Assembly: GCA_026874595.1 (NCBI GenBank)
Contig: CM049306.1
Coordinates: forward strand, 6,400,019-6,464,018
Length of the DNA: 64,000 bases
Source: Sipunculus nudus
Lineage: Eukaryota > Annelida > Sipuncula > Golfingiida > Sipunculidae
Direction of reading: 5' to 3'
The position numbers were made by a program, and so were the translations under genes. Shown piece by piece: positions 22,601-38,038 of this stretch. A model generated the notes under the pieces. That model was given only the letters and a program-made list of their open reading frames with translations, was not told the DNA's origin and did no database searches. Each line of letters opens with the position of its first letter. Position 1 is the stretch's first letter.

Positions 22601-23949
22601 GTAAAAATACTGAATAAATATAAATATGAGAATATAATGACTCTATCACATTACAAAGGGTATGGTAGGTCAGAATACTGAATAAATACAAATATGAGAA
22701 TATAATGACTCTATCACATTACAAAGGGTATGGTAGGTCAAAATACTGAATAAATATAAATATGAGAATATAATGACTCTACAACATTCCAAAGGTATGG
22801 TAGGTCAAAATACTGAATAAATATTAATATGAGAATATAATGACTCTATCACATTTCAAAGGGTATGGTAGGTCAAAATACCGAATAAATATAAATATGA
22901 GAATATAATGACTCTATCACATTACAAAGGGTATGGTAGGTCAAAATACTGAATAAATATAAATATGAGAATATAATGACTCTACAACATTACAAAGGGT
23001 ATGGTAGGTCAAAACACTGAATAAATATTAATATGAGAATATATTGACTCTATCACATTACAAAGGGTATGGTAGGTCAAAATACCGAAGGAATACAAAT
23101 ATGAGAATATAATGACTCTATCACATTACAAAGGGTATGGTAGGTCAAAATACTGAATAAATATAAATATGAGAATATAATGACTCTATCACATTACAAA
23201 GGGTATGGTAGGTCAAAATACTGAATAAATACAAATATGAGAATATAATGACTCTATCACATTACAAAGGGTATGGTAGGTCAAAATACTGAATAAATAC
23301 AAATATGAGAATTTAATGACTCTACCACATTACAAAGGGTATGGTATGTCAGAATACTGAATAAATACAAATATGAGAATATAATGACTCTATCACATTA
23401 CAAAGGGTATGGTAGGTCAAAATACTGAATAAATAAAAATATGAGAATATAATGACTCTATCACATTACAAAGGGTATGGTAGGTCAAAATACTGAATAA
23501 ATATAAATATGAGAATATAATGACTCTACCACATTATAAAGGGTAAGGTAGGTAAAAATACTGAAAAAATATAAATATGAGAATATAATGACTCCATCAC
23601 ATTACAAAGGGTATGGTAGGTCAGAATACTGAATAAATACAAATATGAGAATATAATGACTCTATCACATTACAAAGGGTATGGTAGGTCAAAATACTGA
23701 ATAAATACAAATATGAGAATATAATGACTCTACCACATTACAAAGGGTATGGTAGGTCAAAATACTGAATAAATATAAATATGAGAATATAATGACTCTA
23801 CCACATTACAAAGGGTAAGGTAGGTAAAAATACTGAAAAAATATAAATATGAGAATATAATGACTCTACCCATTACAAAGGGTATGGTAGATAAAAATAC
23901 TGAAAAAATATAAATATGAGAATATAATGACTCTATCCATTACAAAGGG

Positions 23950-26900
23950 TATGGTAGGTAAAAATACTGAAAAAATATAAATATGAGAATATAATGACTC
24001 TACCCATTACAAAGGGTATGGTAGGTAAAAATACTGAAAAAATATAAATATGAGAATATAATGACTCTACCCATTACAAAGGGTATGGTAGGTAAAAATA
24101 CTGAAAAAATATAAATATGAGAATATAATGACTCTACCCATTACAAAGGGTATGGTAGGTAAAAATACTGAAAAAATATAAATATGAGAATATAATGACT
24201 CTACCCATTACAAAGGGTATGGTAGGTAAAAATACTGAAAAAATATAAATATGAGAATATAATGACTCTACCCATTACAAAGGGTATGGTAGGTAAAAAC
24301 ACTGAAAAAATATAAATATGAGAATATAATGACTCTACCACATTACAAAGGGTATAGTAGGTAAAAATACTGAAAAAATATAAATATGAGAATATAATGA
24401 CTCTACCCATTACAAAGGGTATGGTAGGTAAAAATACTGAAAAAATATAAATATGAGAATATAATGACTTTACCCATTACAAAGGGTAAGGTAGGTAAAA
24501 ATACTGAAAAAATATAAATATGAAAATATAATGACTCTACCCATTACGAAGGGTATGGTAGGTAAAATTACAGAAAAAATATAAATATGAGAATATAATG
24601 ACTCTACCCATTACAAAGGGTATGGTAGGTAAAAATACTGAATAAATACAAATATGAGAATATAATGACTCTATCACATTACAAAGGGTATGGTAGGTCA
24701 AAATACTGAATAAATACAAATATGAGAATATAATGACTCTATCACATTACAAAGGGTATGGTAGGTCAAAATACTGAATAAATATAAATATGAGAATATA
24801 ATGACTCTACCACAATACAAAGGGTAAGGTAGGTAATAATACTGAAAAAATATAAATATGAGAATATAATGACTCTACCACATTACAAAGGGTATATGGT
24901 AGGTCAGAATACTGAATAAATACAAATATGAGAATATAATGACTCTATCACATTACAAAGGGTATGGTAGGTCAAAATACTGAATAAATACAAATATGAG
25001 AATATAATGACTCTACCACATTACAAAGGGTATGGTAGGTCAAAATACTGAATAAATACAAATATGAGAATATAATGACTCTATCACATTACAAAGGGTA
25101 TGGTAGGTCAAAATACTGAATAAATACAAATATGAGAATATAATGACTCTATCACATTACAAAGGGTATGGTAGGTCAAAATACTGAATAAATACAAATA
25201 TGAGAATATAATGACTCTACCCATTACAAAGGGTATGGTAGGTCAAAATACTGAAAAAAATATAAATATGAGAATATAATGACTCTACCCATTACAAAGG
25301 GTATGGTAGGTCAAAATACTGAATAAATATAAATATGAGAATATAATGACTCTACCCATTACAAAGGGTATGGTAGGTAAAAATATCGAATAAATATAAA
25401 TATGAGAATATAATGACTCTACCCATTACAAAGGGTATGGTAGGTCAAAATACCGAATAAATATAAATATGAGAATATAATGACTCTACCACAATACAAA
25501 GGGTTTGGTAGGTAAAAATATCGAATAAATATAAATATGAGAATATAATGACTCTACCCATTACAAAGGGTATGGTAGGTCAAAATACCGAATAAATATA
25601 AATATGAGAATATAATGACTCTACCACAATACAAAGGGTATGGTAGGTAAAAATACTGAATAAATATAAATATGAGAATATAATGACTCTACCCATTACA
25701 AAGGGTATGGTAGGTAAAAATATCGAATAAATATAAATATGAGAATATAATGACTCTACCCATTACAAAGGGTATGGTAGGTCAAAATACCAAATAAATA
25801 TAAATATGAGAATATAATGACTCTACCACAATACAAAGGGTTTGGTAGGTAAAAATACTGAATAAATATAAATATGAGAATATAATGACTCTACCCATTA
25901 TAAAGGGTATGGTAGGTAAAAATATCGAATAAATATAAATATGAGAATATAATGACTCTACCCATTACAAAGGGTATGGTAGGTAAAAATATCGAATAAA
26001 TATAAATATGAGAATATAATGACTCTACCCATTACAAAGGGTATGGTAGGTCAAAATACCAAATAAATATAAATATGAGAATATAATGACTCTACCACAA
26101 TACAAAGGGTTTGGTAGGTAAAAATACTGAATAAATATAAATATGAGAATATAATGACTCTACTCATTACAAAGGGTATGGTAGGTAAAAATATCGAATA
26201 AATATAAATATGAGAATATAATGACTCTACCCATTACAAAGGGTATGGTAGGTCAAAATACCGAATAAATATAAATATGAGAATATAATGACTCTACCAC
26301 AATACAAAGGGTTTGGTAGGTAAAAATACTGAATAAATATAAATATGAGAATATAATGACTCTACCCATTACAAAGGGTATGGTAGGTAAAAATATCGAA
26401 TAAATATAAATATGAGAATATAATGACTCTACCCATTACAAAGGGTATGGTAGGTAAAAATATCGAATAAATATAAATATGAGAATATAATGACTCTACC
26501 ACATTACAAAGGGTATATGGTAGGTCAGAATACTGAATAAATACAAATATGAGAATATAATGACTCTACCACAATACAAAGGGTTTGGTAGGTAAAAATA
26601 CTGAATAAATATAAATATGAGAATATAATGACTCTATCACATTACAAAGGGTATGGTAGGTCAAAATACTGAATAAATACAAATATGAGAATATAATGAC
26701 TCTATCACATTACAAAGGGTATGGTAGGTCAAAATACTGAATAAATATAAATATGAGAATATAATGACTCTACCACAATACAAAGGGTAAGGTAGGTAAA
26801 AATACTGAAAAAAATATAAATATGAGAATATAATGACTCTACCACATTACAAAGGGTATATGGTAGGTCAGAATACTGAATAAATACAAATATGAGAATA

Positions 26901-27603
26901 TAATGACTCTATCACATTACAAAGGGTATGGTAGGTCAAAATACTGAATAAATACAAATATGAGAATATAATGACTCTACCCATTACAAAGGGTATGGTA
27001 GGTAAAAATATCGAATAAATATAAATATGAGAATATAATGACTCTACCCATTACAAAGGGTATGGTAGGTAAAAATATCGAATAAATATAAATATGAGAA
27101 TATAATGACTTTACCCATTACAAAGGGTAAGGTAGGTAAAAATACTGAAAAAATATAAATATGAAAATATAATGACTCTACCCATTACGAAGGGTATGGT
27201 AGGTAAAATTACTGAAAAAATATAAATATGAGAATATAATGACTCTACCCATTACAAAGGGTATGGTAGGTAAAAATACTGAATAAATACAAATATGAGA
27301 ATATAATGACTCTATCACATTACAAAGGGTATGGTAGGTCAAAATACTGAATAAATACAAATATGAGAATATAATGACTCTATCACATTACAAAGGGTAT
27401 GGTAGGTCAAAATACTGAATAAATATAAATATGAGAATATAATGACTCTACCACAATACAAAGGGTAAGGTAGGTAATAATACTGAAAAAATATAAATAT
27501 GAGAATATAATGACTCTACCACATTACAAAGGGTATATGGTAGGTCAGAATACTGAATAAATACAAATATGAGAATATAATGACTCTATCACATTACAAA
27601 GGG
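23950..27603. repeat. Satellite A higher-order block, copy 1 (3,654 bp)
   Basis: Matches 27,604-31,257 essentially base for base. Examples are rare variants such as AAATTACAG at 24,560 and 28,214, AAATTACTG at 27,202 and 30,856, and GACTTTACCC at 24,468 and 28,122 and again at 27,108 and 30,762. The left boundary is set by TCTATCCATT before 23,950 versus TCTATCACATT before 27,604. Confidence 0.88.
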
Positions 27604-30600
27604 TATGGTAGGTAAAAATACTGAAAAAATATAAATATGAGAATATAATGACTCTACCCATTACAAAGGGTATGGTAGGTAAAAATACTGAAAAAATATA
27701 AATATGAGAATATAATGACTCTACCCATTACAAAGGGTATGGTAGGTAAAAATACTGAAAAAATATAAATATGAGAATATAATGACTCTACCCATTACAA
27801 AGGGTATGGTAGGTAAAAATACTGAAAAAATATAAATATGAGAATATAATGACTCTACCCATTACAAAGGGTATGGTAGGTAAAAATACTGAAAAAATAT
27901 AAATATGAGAATATAATGACTCTACCCATTACAAAGGGTATGGTAGGTAAAAACACTGAAAAAATATAAATATGAGAATATAATGACTCTACCACATTAC
28001 AAAGGGTATAGTAGGTAAAAATACTGAAAAAATATAAATATGAGAATATAATGACTCTACCCATTACAAAGGGTATGGTAGGTAAAAATACTGAAAAAAT
28101 ATAAATATGAGAATATAATGACTTTACCCATTACAAAGGGTAAGGTAGGTAAAAATACTGAAAAAATATAAATATGAAAATATAATGACTCTACCCATTA
28201 CGAAGGGTATGGTAGGTAAAATTACAGAAAAAATATAAATATGAGAATATAATGACTCTACCCATTACAAAGGGTATGGTAGGTAAAAATACTGAATAAA
28301 TACAAATATGAGAATATAATGACTCTATCACATTACAAAGGGTATGGTAGGTCAAAATACTGAATAAATACAAATATGAGAATATAATGACTCTATCACA
28401 TTACAAAGGGTATGGTAGGTCAAAATACTGAATAAATATAAATATGAGAATATAATGACTCTACCACAATACAAAGGGTAAGGTAGGTAATAATACTGAA
28501 AAAATATAAATATGAGAATATAATGACTCTACCACATTACAAAGGGTATATGGTAGGTCAGAATACTGAATAAATACAAATATGAGAATATAATGACTCT
28601 ATCACATTACAAAGGGTATGGTAGGTCAAAATACTGAATAAATACAAATATGAGAATATAATGACTCTACCACATTACAAAGGGTATGGTAGGTCAAAAT
28701 ACTGAATAAATACAAATATGAGAATATAATGACTCTATCACATTACAAAGGGTATGGTAGGTCAAAATACTGAATAAATACAAATATGAGAATATAATGA
28801 CTCTATCACATTACAAAGGGTATGGTAGGTCAAAATACTGAATAAATACAAATATGAGAATATAATGACTCTACCCATTACAAAGGGTATGGTAGGTCAA
28901 AATACTGAAAAAAATATAAATATGAGAATATAATGACTCTACCCATTACAAAGGGTATGGTAGGTCAAAATACTGAATAAATATAAATATGAGAATATAA
29001 TGACTCTACCCATTACAAAGGGTATGGTAGGTAAAAATATCGAATAAATATAAATATGAGAATATAATGACTCTACCCATTACAAAGGGTATGGTAGGTC
29101 AAAATACCGAATAAATATAAATATGAGAATATAATGACTCTACCACAATACAAAGGGTTTGGTAGGTAAAAATATCGAATAAATATAAATATGAGAATAT
29201 AATGACTCTACCCATTACAAAGGGTATGGTAGGTCAAAATACCGAATAAATATAAATATGAGAATATAATGACTCTACCACAATACAAAGGGTATGGTAG
29301 GTAAAAATACTGAATAAATATAAATATGAGAATATAATGACTCTACCCATTACAAAGGGTATGGTAGGTAAAAATATCGAATAAATATAAATATGAGAAT
29401 ATAATGACTCTACCCATTACAAAGGGTATGGTAGGTCAAAATACCAAATAAATATAAATATGAGAATATAATGACTCTACCACAATACAAAGGGTTTGGT
29501 AGGTAAAAATACTGAATAAATATAAATATGAGAATATAATGACTCTACCCATTATAAAGGGTATGGTAGGTAAAAATATCGAATAAATATAAATATGAGA
29601 ATATAATGACTCTACCCATTACAAAGGGTATGGTAGGTAAAAATATCGAATAAATATAAATATGAGAATATAATGACTCTACCCATTACAAAGGGTATGG
29701 TAGGTCAAAATACCAAATAAATATAAATATGAGAATATAATGACTCTACCACAATACAAAGGGTTTGGTAGGTAAAAATACTGAATAAATATAAATATGA
29801 GAATATAATGACTCTACTCATTACAAAGGGTATGGTAGGTAAAAATATCGAATAAATATAAATATGAGAATATAATGACTCTACCCATTACAAAGGGTAT
29901 GGTAGGTCAAAATACCGAATAAATATAAATATGAGAATATAATGACTCTACCACAATACAAAGGGTTTGGTAGGTAAAAATACTGAATAAATATAAATAT
30001 GAGAATATAATGACTCTACCCATTACAAAGGGTATGGTAGGTAAAAATATCGAATAAATATAAATATGAGAATATAATGACTCTACCCATTACAAAGGGT
30101 ATGGTAGGTAAAAATATCGAATAAATATAAATATGAGAATATAATGACTCTACCACATTACAAAGGGTATATGGTAGGTCAGAATACTGAATAAATACAA
30201 ATATGAGAATATAATGACTCTACCACAATACAAAGGGTTTGGTAGGTAAAAATACTGAATAAATATAAATATGAGAATATAATGACTCTATCACATTACA
30301 AAGGGTATGGTAGGTCAAAATACTGAATAAATACAAATATGAGAATATAATGACTCTATCACATTACAAAGGGTATGGTAGGTCAAAATACTGAATAAAT
30401 ATAAATATGAGAATATAATGACTCTACCACAATACAAAGGGTAAGGTAGGTAAAAATACTGAAAAAAATATAAATATGAGAATATAATGACTCTACCACA
30501 TTACAAAGGGTATATGGTAGGTCAGAATACTGAATAAATACAAATATGAGAATATAATGACTCTATCACATTACAAAGGGTATGGTAGGTCAAAATACTG

Positions 30601-31257
30601 AATAAATACAAATATGAGAATATAATGACTCTACCCATTACAAAGGGTATGGTAGGTAAAAATATCGAATAAATATAAATATGAGAATATAATGACTCTA
30701 CCCATTACAAAGGGTATGGTAGGTAAAAATATCGAATAAATATAAATATGAGAATATAATGACTTTACCCATTACAAAGGGTAAGGTAGGTAAAAATACT
30801 GAAAAAATATAAATATGAAAATATAATGACTCTACCCATTACGAAGGGTATGGTAGGTAAAATTACTGAAAAAATATAAATATGAGAATATAATGACTCT
30901 ACCCATTACAAAGGGTATGGTAGGTAAAAATACTGAATAAATACAAATATGAGAATATAATGACTCTATCACATTACAAAGGGTATGGTAGGTCAAAATA
31001 CTGAATAAATACAAATATGAGAATATAATGACTCTATCACATTACAAAGGGTATGGTAGGTCAAAATACTGAATAAATATAAATATGAGAATATAATGAC
31101 TCTACCACAATACAAAGGGTAAGGTAGGTAATAATACTGAAAAAATATAAATATGAGAATATAATGACTCTACCACATTACAAAGGGTATATGGTAGGTC
31201 AGAATACTGAATAAATACAAATATGAGAATATAATGACTCTATCACATTACAAAGGG
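27604..31257. repeat. Satellite A higher-order block, copy 2 (3,654 bp)
   Basis: Direct tandem copy of 23,950-27,603. From 31,258 the order resumes at the point equivalent to 28,617. The third partial block (to about 33,400) is therefore about 1 kb shorter and carries private changes such as CAAACGG at 31,727 and CCCGGTAAAAAGGG near 32,592. Confidence 0.88.
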
Positions 31258-34200
31258 TATGGTAGGTCAAAATACTGAATAAATACAAATATGAGAATAT
31301 AATGACTCTACCACATTACAAAGGGTATGGTAGGTCAAAATACTGAATAAATACAAATATGAGAATATAATGACTCTATCACATTACAAAGGGTATGGTA
31401 GGTCAAAATACTGAATAAATACAAATATGAGAATATAATGACTCTATCACATTACAAAGGGTATGGTAGGTCAAAATACTGAATAAATACAAATATGAGA
31501 ATATAATGACTCTACCCATTACAAAGGGTATGGTAGGTCAAAATACTGAAAAAAATATAAATATGAGAATATAATGACTCTACCCATTACAAAGGGTATG
31601 GTAGGTCAAAATACTGAATAAATATAAATATGAGAATATAATGACTCTACCCATTACAAAGGGTATGGTAGGTAAAAATATCGAATAAATATAAATATGA
31701 GAATATAATGACTCTACCCATTACAAACGGTATGGTAGGTCAAAATACCGAATAAATATAAATATGAGAATATAATGACTCTACCACAATACAAAGGGTT
31801 TGGTAGGTAAAAATATCGAATAAATATAAATATGAGAATATAATGACTCTACCCATTACAAAGGGTATGGTAGGTCAAAATACCGAATAAATATAAATAT
31901 GAGAATATAATGACTCTACCACAATACAAAGGGTATGGTAGGTAAAAATACTGAATAAATATAAATATGAGAATATAATGACTCTACCCATTACAAAGGG
32001 TATGGTAGGTAAAAATATCGAATAAATATAAATATGAGAATATAATGACTCTACCCATTACAAAGGGTATGGTAGGTCAAAATACCAAATAAATATAAAT
32101 ATGAGAATATAATGACTCTACCACAATACAAAGGGTTTGGTAGGTAAAAATACTGAATAAATATAAATATGAGAATATAATGACTCTACCCATTATAAAG
32201 GGTATGGTAGGTAAAAATATCGAATAAATATAAATATGAGAATATAATGACTCTACCCATTACAAAGGGTATGGTAGGTAAAAATATCGAATAAATATAA
32301 ATATGAGAATATAATGACTCTACCCATTACAAAGGGTATGGTAGGTCAAAATACCAAATAAATATAAATATGAGAATATAATGACTCTACCACAATACAA
32401 AGGGTTTGGTAGGTAAAAATACTGAATAAATATAAATATGAGAATATAATGACTCTACTCATTACAAAGGGTATGGTAGGTAAAAATATCGAATAAATAT
32501 AAATATGAGAATATAATGACTCTACCCATTACAAAGGGTATGGTAGGTCAAAATACCGAATAAATATAAATATGAGAATATAATGACTCTACCCGGTAAA
32601 AAGGGTTTGGTAGGTAAAAATACTGAATAAATATAAATATGAGAATATAATGACTCTACCCATTACAAAGGGTATGGTAGGTAAAAATATCGAATAAATA
32701 TAAATATGAGAATATAATGACTCTACCCATTACAAAGGGTATGGTAGGTAAAAATATCGAATAAATATAAATATGAGAATATAATGACTCTACCACATTA
32801 CAAAGGGTATATGGTAGGTCAGAATACTGAATAAATACAAATATGAGAATATAATGACTCTACCACAATACAAAGGGTTTGGTAGGTAAAAATACTGAAT
32901 AAATATAAATATGAGAATATAATGACTCTATCACATTACAAAGGGTATGGTAGGTCAAAATACTGAATAAATACAAATATGAGAATATAATGACTCTATC
33001 ACATTACAAAGGGTATGGTAGGTCAAAATACTGAATAAATATAAATATGAGAATATAATGACTCTACCACAATACAAAGGGTAAGGTAGGTAAAAATACT
33101 GAAAAAAATATAAATATGAGAATATAATGACTCTACCACATTACAAAGGGTATATGGTAGGTCAGAATACTGAATAAATACAAATATGAGAATATAATGA
33201 CTCTATCACATTACAAAGGGTATGGTAGGTCAAAATACTGAATAAATACAAATATGAGAATATAATGACTCTACCCATTACAAAGGGTATGGTAGGTAAA
33301 AATATCGAATAAATATAAATATGAGAATATAATGACTCTACCCATTACAAAGGGTATGGTAGGTAAAAATATCGAATAAATATAAATATGAGAATATAAT
33401 GACTCTACCACATTACAAAGGGTATATGGTAGGTCAGAATACTGAATAAATACAAATATGAGAATATAATGACTCTACCACAATACAAAGGGTTTGGTAG
33501 GTAAAAATACTGAATAAATATAAATATGAGAATATAATGACTCTATCACATTACAAAGGGTATGGTAGGTCAAAATACTGAATAAATACAAATATGAGAA
33601 TATAATGACTCTATCACATTACAAAGGGTATGGTAGGTCAAAATACTGAATAAATATAAATATGAGAATATAATGACTCTACCACAATACAAAGGGTAAG
33701 GTAGGTAAAAATACTGAAAAAAATATAAATATGAGAATATAATGACTCTACCACATTACAAAGGGTATATGGTAGGTCAGAATACTGAATAAATACAAAT
33801 ATGAGAATATAATGACTCTATCACATTACAAAGGGTATGGTAGGTCAAAATACTGAATAAATACAAATATGAGAATATAATGACTCTACCACATTACAAA
33901 GGGTATGGTAGGTCAAAATACTGAATAAATACAAATATGAGAATATAATGACTCTATCACATTACAAAGGGTATGGTAGGTCAAAATACTGAATAAATAC
34001 AAATATGAGAATATAATGACTCTATCACATTACAAAGGGTATGGTAGGTCAAAATACTGAATAAATACAAATATGAGAATATAATGACTCTACCCATTAC
34101 AAAGGGTATGGTAGGTCAAAATACTGAAAAAAATATAAATATGAGAATATAATGACTCTACCCATTACAAAGGGTATGGTAGGTCAAAATACTGAATAAA

Positions 34201-35938
34201 TATAAATATGAGAATATAATGACTCTACCCATTACAAAGGGTATGGTAGGTAAAAATATCGAATAAATATAAATATGAGAATATAATGACTCTACCCATT
34301 ACAAAGGGTATGGTAGGTCAAAATACCGAATAAATATAAATATGAGAATATAATGACTCTACCACAATACAAAGGGTTTGGTAGGTAAAAATACTGAATA
34401 AATATAAATATGAGAATATAATGACTCTACCCATTACAAAGGGTATGGTAGGTAAAAATATCGAATAAATATAAATATGAGAATATAATGACTCTACCCA
34501 TTACAAAGGGTATAATAGGTCAAAATACCGAATAAATATAAATATGAGAATATAATGACTCTACCACAATACAAAGGGTATGGTAGGTAAAAATACTGAA
34601 TAAATATAAATATGAGAATATAATGACTCTACCCATTACAAAGGGTATGGTAGGTAAAAATATCGAATAAATATAAATATGAGAATATAATGACTCTACC
34701 CATTACAAAGGGTATGGTAGGTCAAAATACCAAATAAATATAAATATGAGAATATAATGACTCTACCACAATACAAAGGGTTTGGTAGGTAAAAATACTG
34801 AATAAATATAAATATGAGAATATAATGACTCTACCCATTACAAAGGGTATGGTAGGTAAAAATATCGAATAAATATAAATATGAGAATATAATGACTCTA
34901 CCCATTACAAAGGGTATGGTAGGTCAAAATACCGAATAAATATAAATATGAGAATATAATGACTCTACCACAATACAAAGGGTTTGGTAGGTAAAAATAC
35001 TGAATAAATATAAATATGAGAATATAATGACTCTATCACATTACAAAGGGTATGGTAGGTAAAAATATCGAATTAATATAAATATGAGAATATAATGACT
35101 CTACCACAATACAAAGGGTTTGGTAGGTAAAAATACTGAATAAATATAAATATGAGAATATAATGACTCTACCACAATACAAAGGGTTTGGTAGGTAAAA
35201 ATACTGAATAAATATAAATATGAGAATATAATGACTCTACCCATTACAAAAGGTATGGTAGGTAAAAATATCGAATAAATATAAATATGAGAATATGATG
35301 ACTCTACCCATTACAAAGGGTATGGTAGGTAAAAATATCGAATAAATATAAATATGAGAATATAATAACTCTACCCATTACAAAGGGTACGGTAGGTCAA
35401 AATACCGAATAAATATAAATATGAGAATATAATGACTCTACCACAATACAAAGGGTTTGGTAGGTAAAAATATCGAATAAATATAAATATGAGAATATAA
35501 TGACTCTACCCATTACAAAGGATATTGTAGGTAAAAATATCGAATAAATATAAATATGAGAATATAATGACTCTACCCATTACAAAGGGTATGGTAGGTC
35601 AAAATACCGAATAAATATAAATATGAGAATATAATGACTCTACCACAATACAAAGGGTTTGGTAGGTAAAAATACCGAATAAATATAAATATGAGAATAT
35701 AATGACTCTACCCATTACAAAGGGTATGGTAGGTCAAAATACCGAATAAATATAAATATGAGAATATAATGACTCTACCCATTACAAATGGTATGGTAGG
35801 TCAAAATACCGAATAAATATAAATATGAGAATATAATGACTCTACCCATTACAAATGGTATGGTAGATTAAAATACCGAATAAATATTAATATGAGAATA
35901 TAATGAGTCTACGCCATTACAAAGGGTATGGTAGGTCG

Positions 35939-37930
35939 AAAAAAGACTCGTTAATCTACAAACAATAAATCCTGATAGATCAGCTTGAAGGCTAATCCTA
36001 AACAGGGGATCCGGACATAGATCAAATGAGGGATACGAAATGCTGTGCCATCAATTCTGTGATCGTATGCATGTAAACTACCACTTACCACATCCAGTAA
36101 ATTAAGACATAGATAAACATCGTACTATCATTTCAATTTTAACTTGAAGGGTCTGGAAAGTGGTTCTGTCATGGGTACTTTGGAGCATATATGTCCATAA
36201 GTTCGCCTTGACGAACGGGAGAACGGCATTTTTCCTCCATGCAGGGACTAACAAAAACCTTTTTAAAACTACAATAAAATAAAGGGGGCGGGTGTCCTAG
36301 TCAGCCACCATACACAAAAACAAAAACACGCGTCCTGCAGAAAAGTCGTTGCCGACCAGTACACAGAACAAAGTTAAAAGACTTACATTTGATTATAAAC
36401 TATATTACAGCATTTGATCCTAAGCCTGAATTCGGTATCGATCATTTTTAAGTATCAAAGTCGATCCGTCGGCGCATGCACTGATATTATAGAACTATAT
36501 AACATTGGCAGGATTTTCCAGGCCAGTTAGTTGTATAAATTCTCCAGAGTCAGTGATTTGTTGTTAATTATATTGTTATTTATGTTCTAAACTTAAAGAT
36601 TTTACAAGTAATTACCAGCTTGTGCTTCATTCGCTTACCTCAAGAAAAATGTTGATGAAAAAATCATTGTTTTTTGTTTTGTATCTACTTTTGGCGCTAC
36701 ATAGTTTGACACCTAAACTGTCATAGTTCTAAATCATAATTCTAAATTCTAAAGTATGACGTATTTCTTACTGGATTTGCATACCGCCATGTAGAGGTAA
36801 AAGCATGTTTAAAGAAGTAATGAACGGTCTACAGGTGTCCTGAACGGCTCTAGTAAAACCCCGCAAATGTATATGTGTATGTGTTGCAAATTTAACGGGA
36901 AATAGTCTAAGCTAAAAACTCACAAAATAGATAACAAGCTGTTTTATCAGTAACTCAAGTTCTCAATTTCTTACCAATTTCCTCAACAAGTCATACGATC
37001 TCAAAGCTTATGAAATGATGAACTCTGAACTGCAGTAAATTGGAATTATGATTTCTCTATGTGTCACATGTGGCTGTTGTGTCAGCGGATTAAAATCCTT
37101 ATCAACAATCTCCTGAAATAAGAAATGGTAAGTCGAGTTTATATTTATGAATGCACTACTTTTATGTCCAATAAAATAACCACTCAGCCATTTTTTTTTC
37201 AATCTAAAAATAAACAGGACAAGTCAAATGGAATGTATATGTCTCCTGGATCATCAGTAATAGACTGAGTATATAATAGAGTCACGAAAAATGTTTTGTG
37301 TGTAACCGTAACGTGTATCAAACCATAATATTTAATGATTCAACATTTTCTATGCCATTGTTAAACCTTTGCTTCAGTCTGTACTGATATATGGCTTGAA
37401 TTCACAAGCCTTCACGCGACAGATTGAAAACACACTTGCACAGGCGGCAGGCCTTAACACGGCAGATTCAAAACATACTGCAGCCTCCAACGCAGCTTTA
37501 AGATCTATTGTGCTTATAAATAAAATCCCTGCTGACAATGTTTGACCTGACATTGGACCCAGTCACTGACCCACGTGCATGGTAACTAAATGTAAACAAC
37601 ATGTAAAAATGGTTATTCCCGAATTCATACAGAGGTAATCCTTTTTGCATAATGCTGAAATGACCACAACTAGTGTCACCTTACTGTCACTTTGCATTTA
37701 CATCTTCAACAACTATGGAAACCGTTGCATCACGTAAAATTTCCCAGGAAGCACGTGCATAAGTTCCTGTTTATAATTACAATACCGGTTCACGGATATT
37801 ACACCGCAAAATATATCCATATAGGTTTGGCAATATATAAAATATGTTTCATATGTTTTCTGTTGAATATATGTAGAATTGGTGTTTTCGATGCATGTTC
37901 TACATTTGCTCCAGTTACTTATTTTTTTTT
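35939..37930. other. Intergenic, nothing recognised
   Basis: Leaves the satellite at GGTAGGTCGAAAAAAGACTCG. Single-copy-looking sequence with short motif-free open frames. A T-rich tract plus CAG near 37,920-37,948 resembles a splice acceptor, but no exon could be confirmed. Confidence 0.45.
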
Positions 37931-38038
37931 TTTTAATTTACAAATCCCAGGCGAAAAAGCTCGATTTCGACGTAAAGGCGTGCCTTTTGCATGAATGTGG
38001 ACAGGGGATCTTCCCTTGACATGCATAGATAGATCTGT

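Larger units (their letters stand above)
19548..35938. repeat. Satellite A: 66/68/70-bp monomer, about 240 copies, higher-order structure
   Basis: A 16.4-kb array. Each monomer carries AAATATGAGAATATAATGAC, then CTCTA, a variable box (TCACATTAC, CCCATTAC, CCACAATAC or CAACATTAC), AAAGGGTATGGTAGGT, MAAAATA, and CTGAATAA, CCGAATAA or TCGAATAA. The CCCATT form makes a 66-bp unit, the CACATT form 68 bp and a GGGTATATGG form about 70 bp. Large blocks are repeated: markers recur at exactly 3,654 bp (24,468 and 28,122; 25,213 and 28,867; 24,560 and 28,214) and at about 2,640 bp. Minus-strand open frames of 60-69 codons are translations of the monomer, not genes. Confidence 0.98.

Noticed and set aside
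24201-31014. Repeated minus-strand open frames of 60-69 codons inside satellite A
   Set aside because: Translations of the satellite monomer. Identical copies at a 3,654-bp spacing reflect the array's higher-order structure.
19548-35938. CRISPR-like array
   Set aside because: The units are contiguous tandem monomers without unique spacers, in a eukaryotic context.
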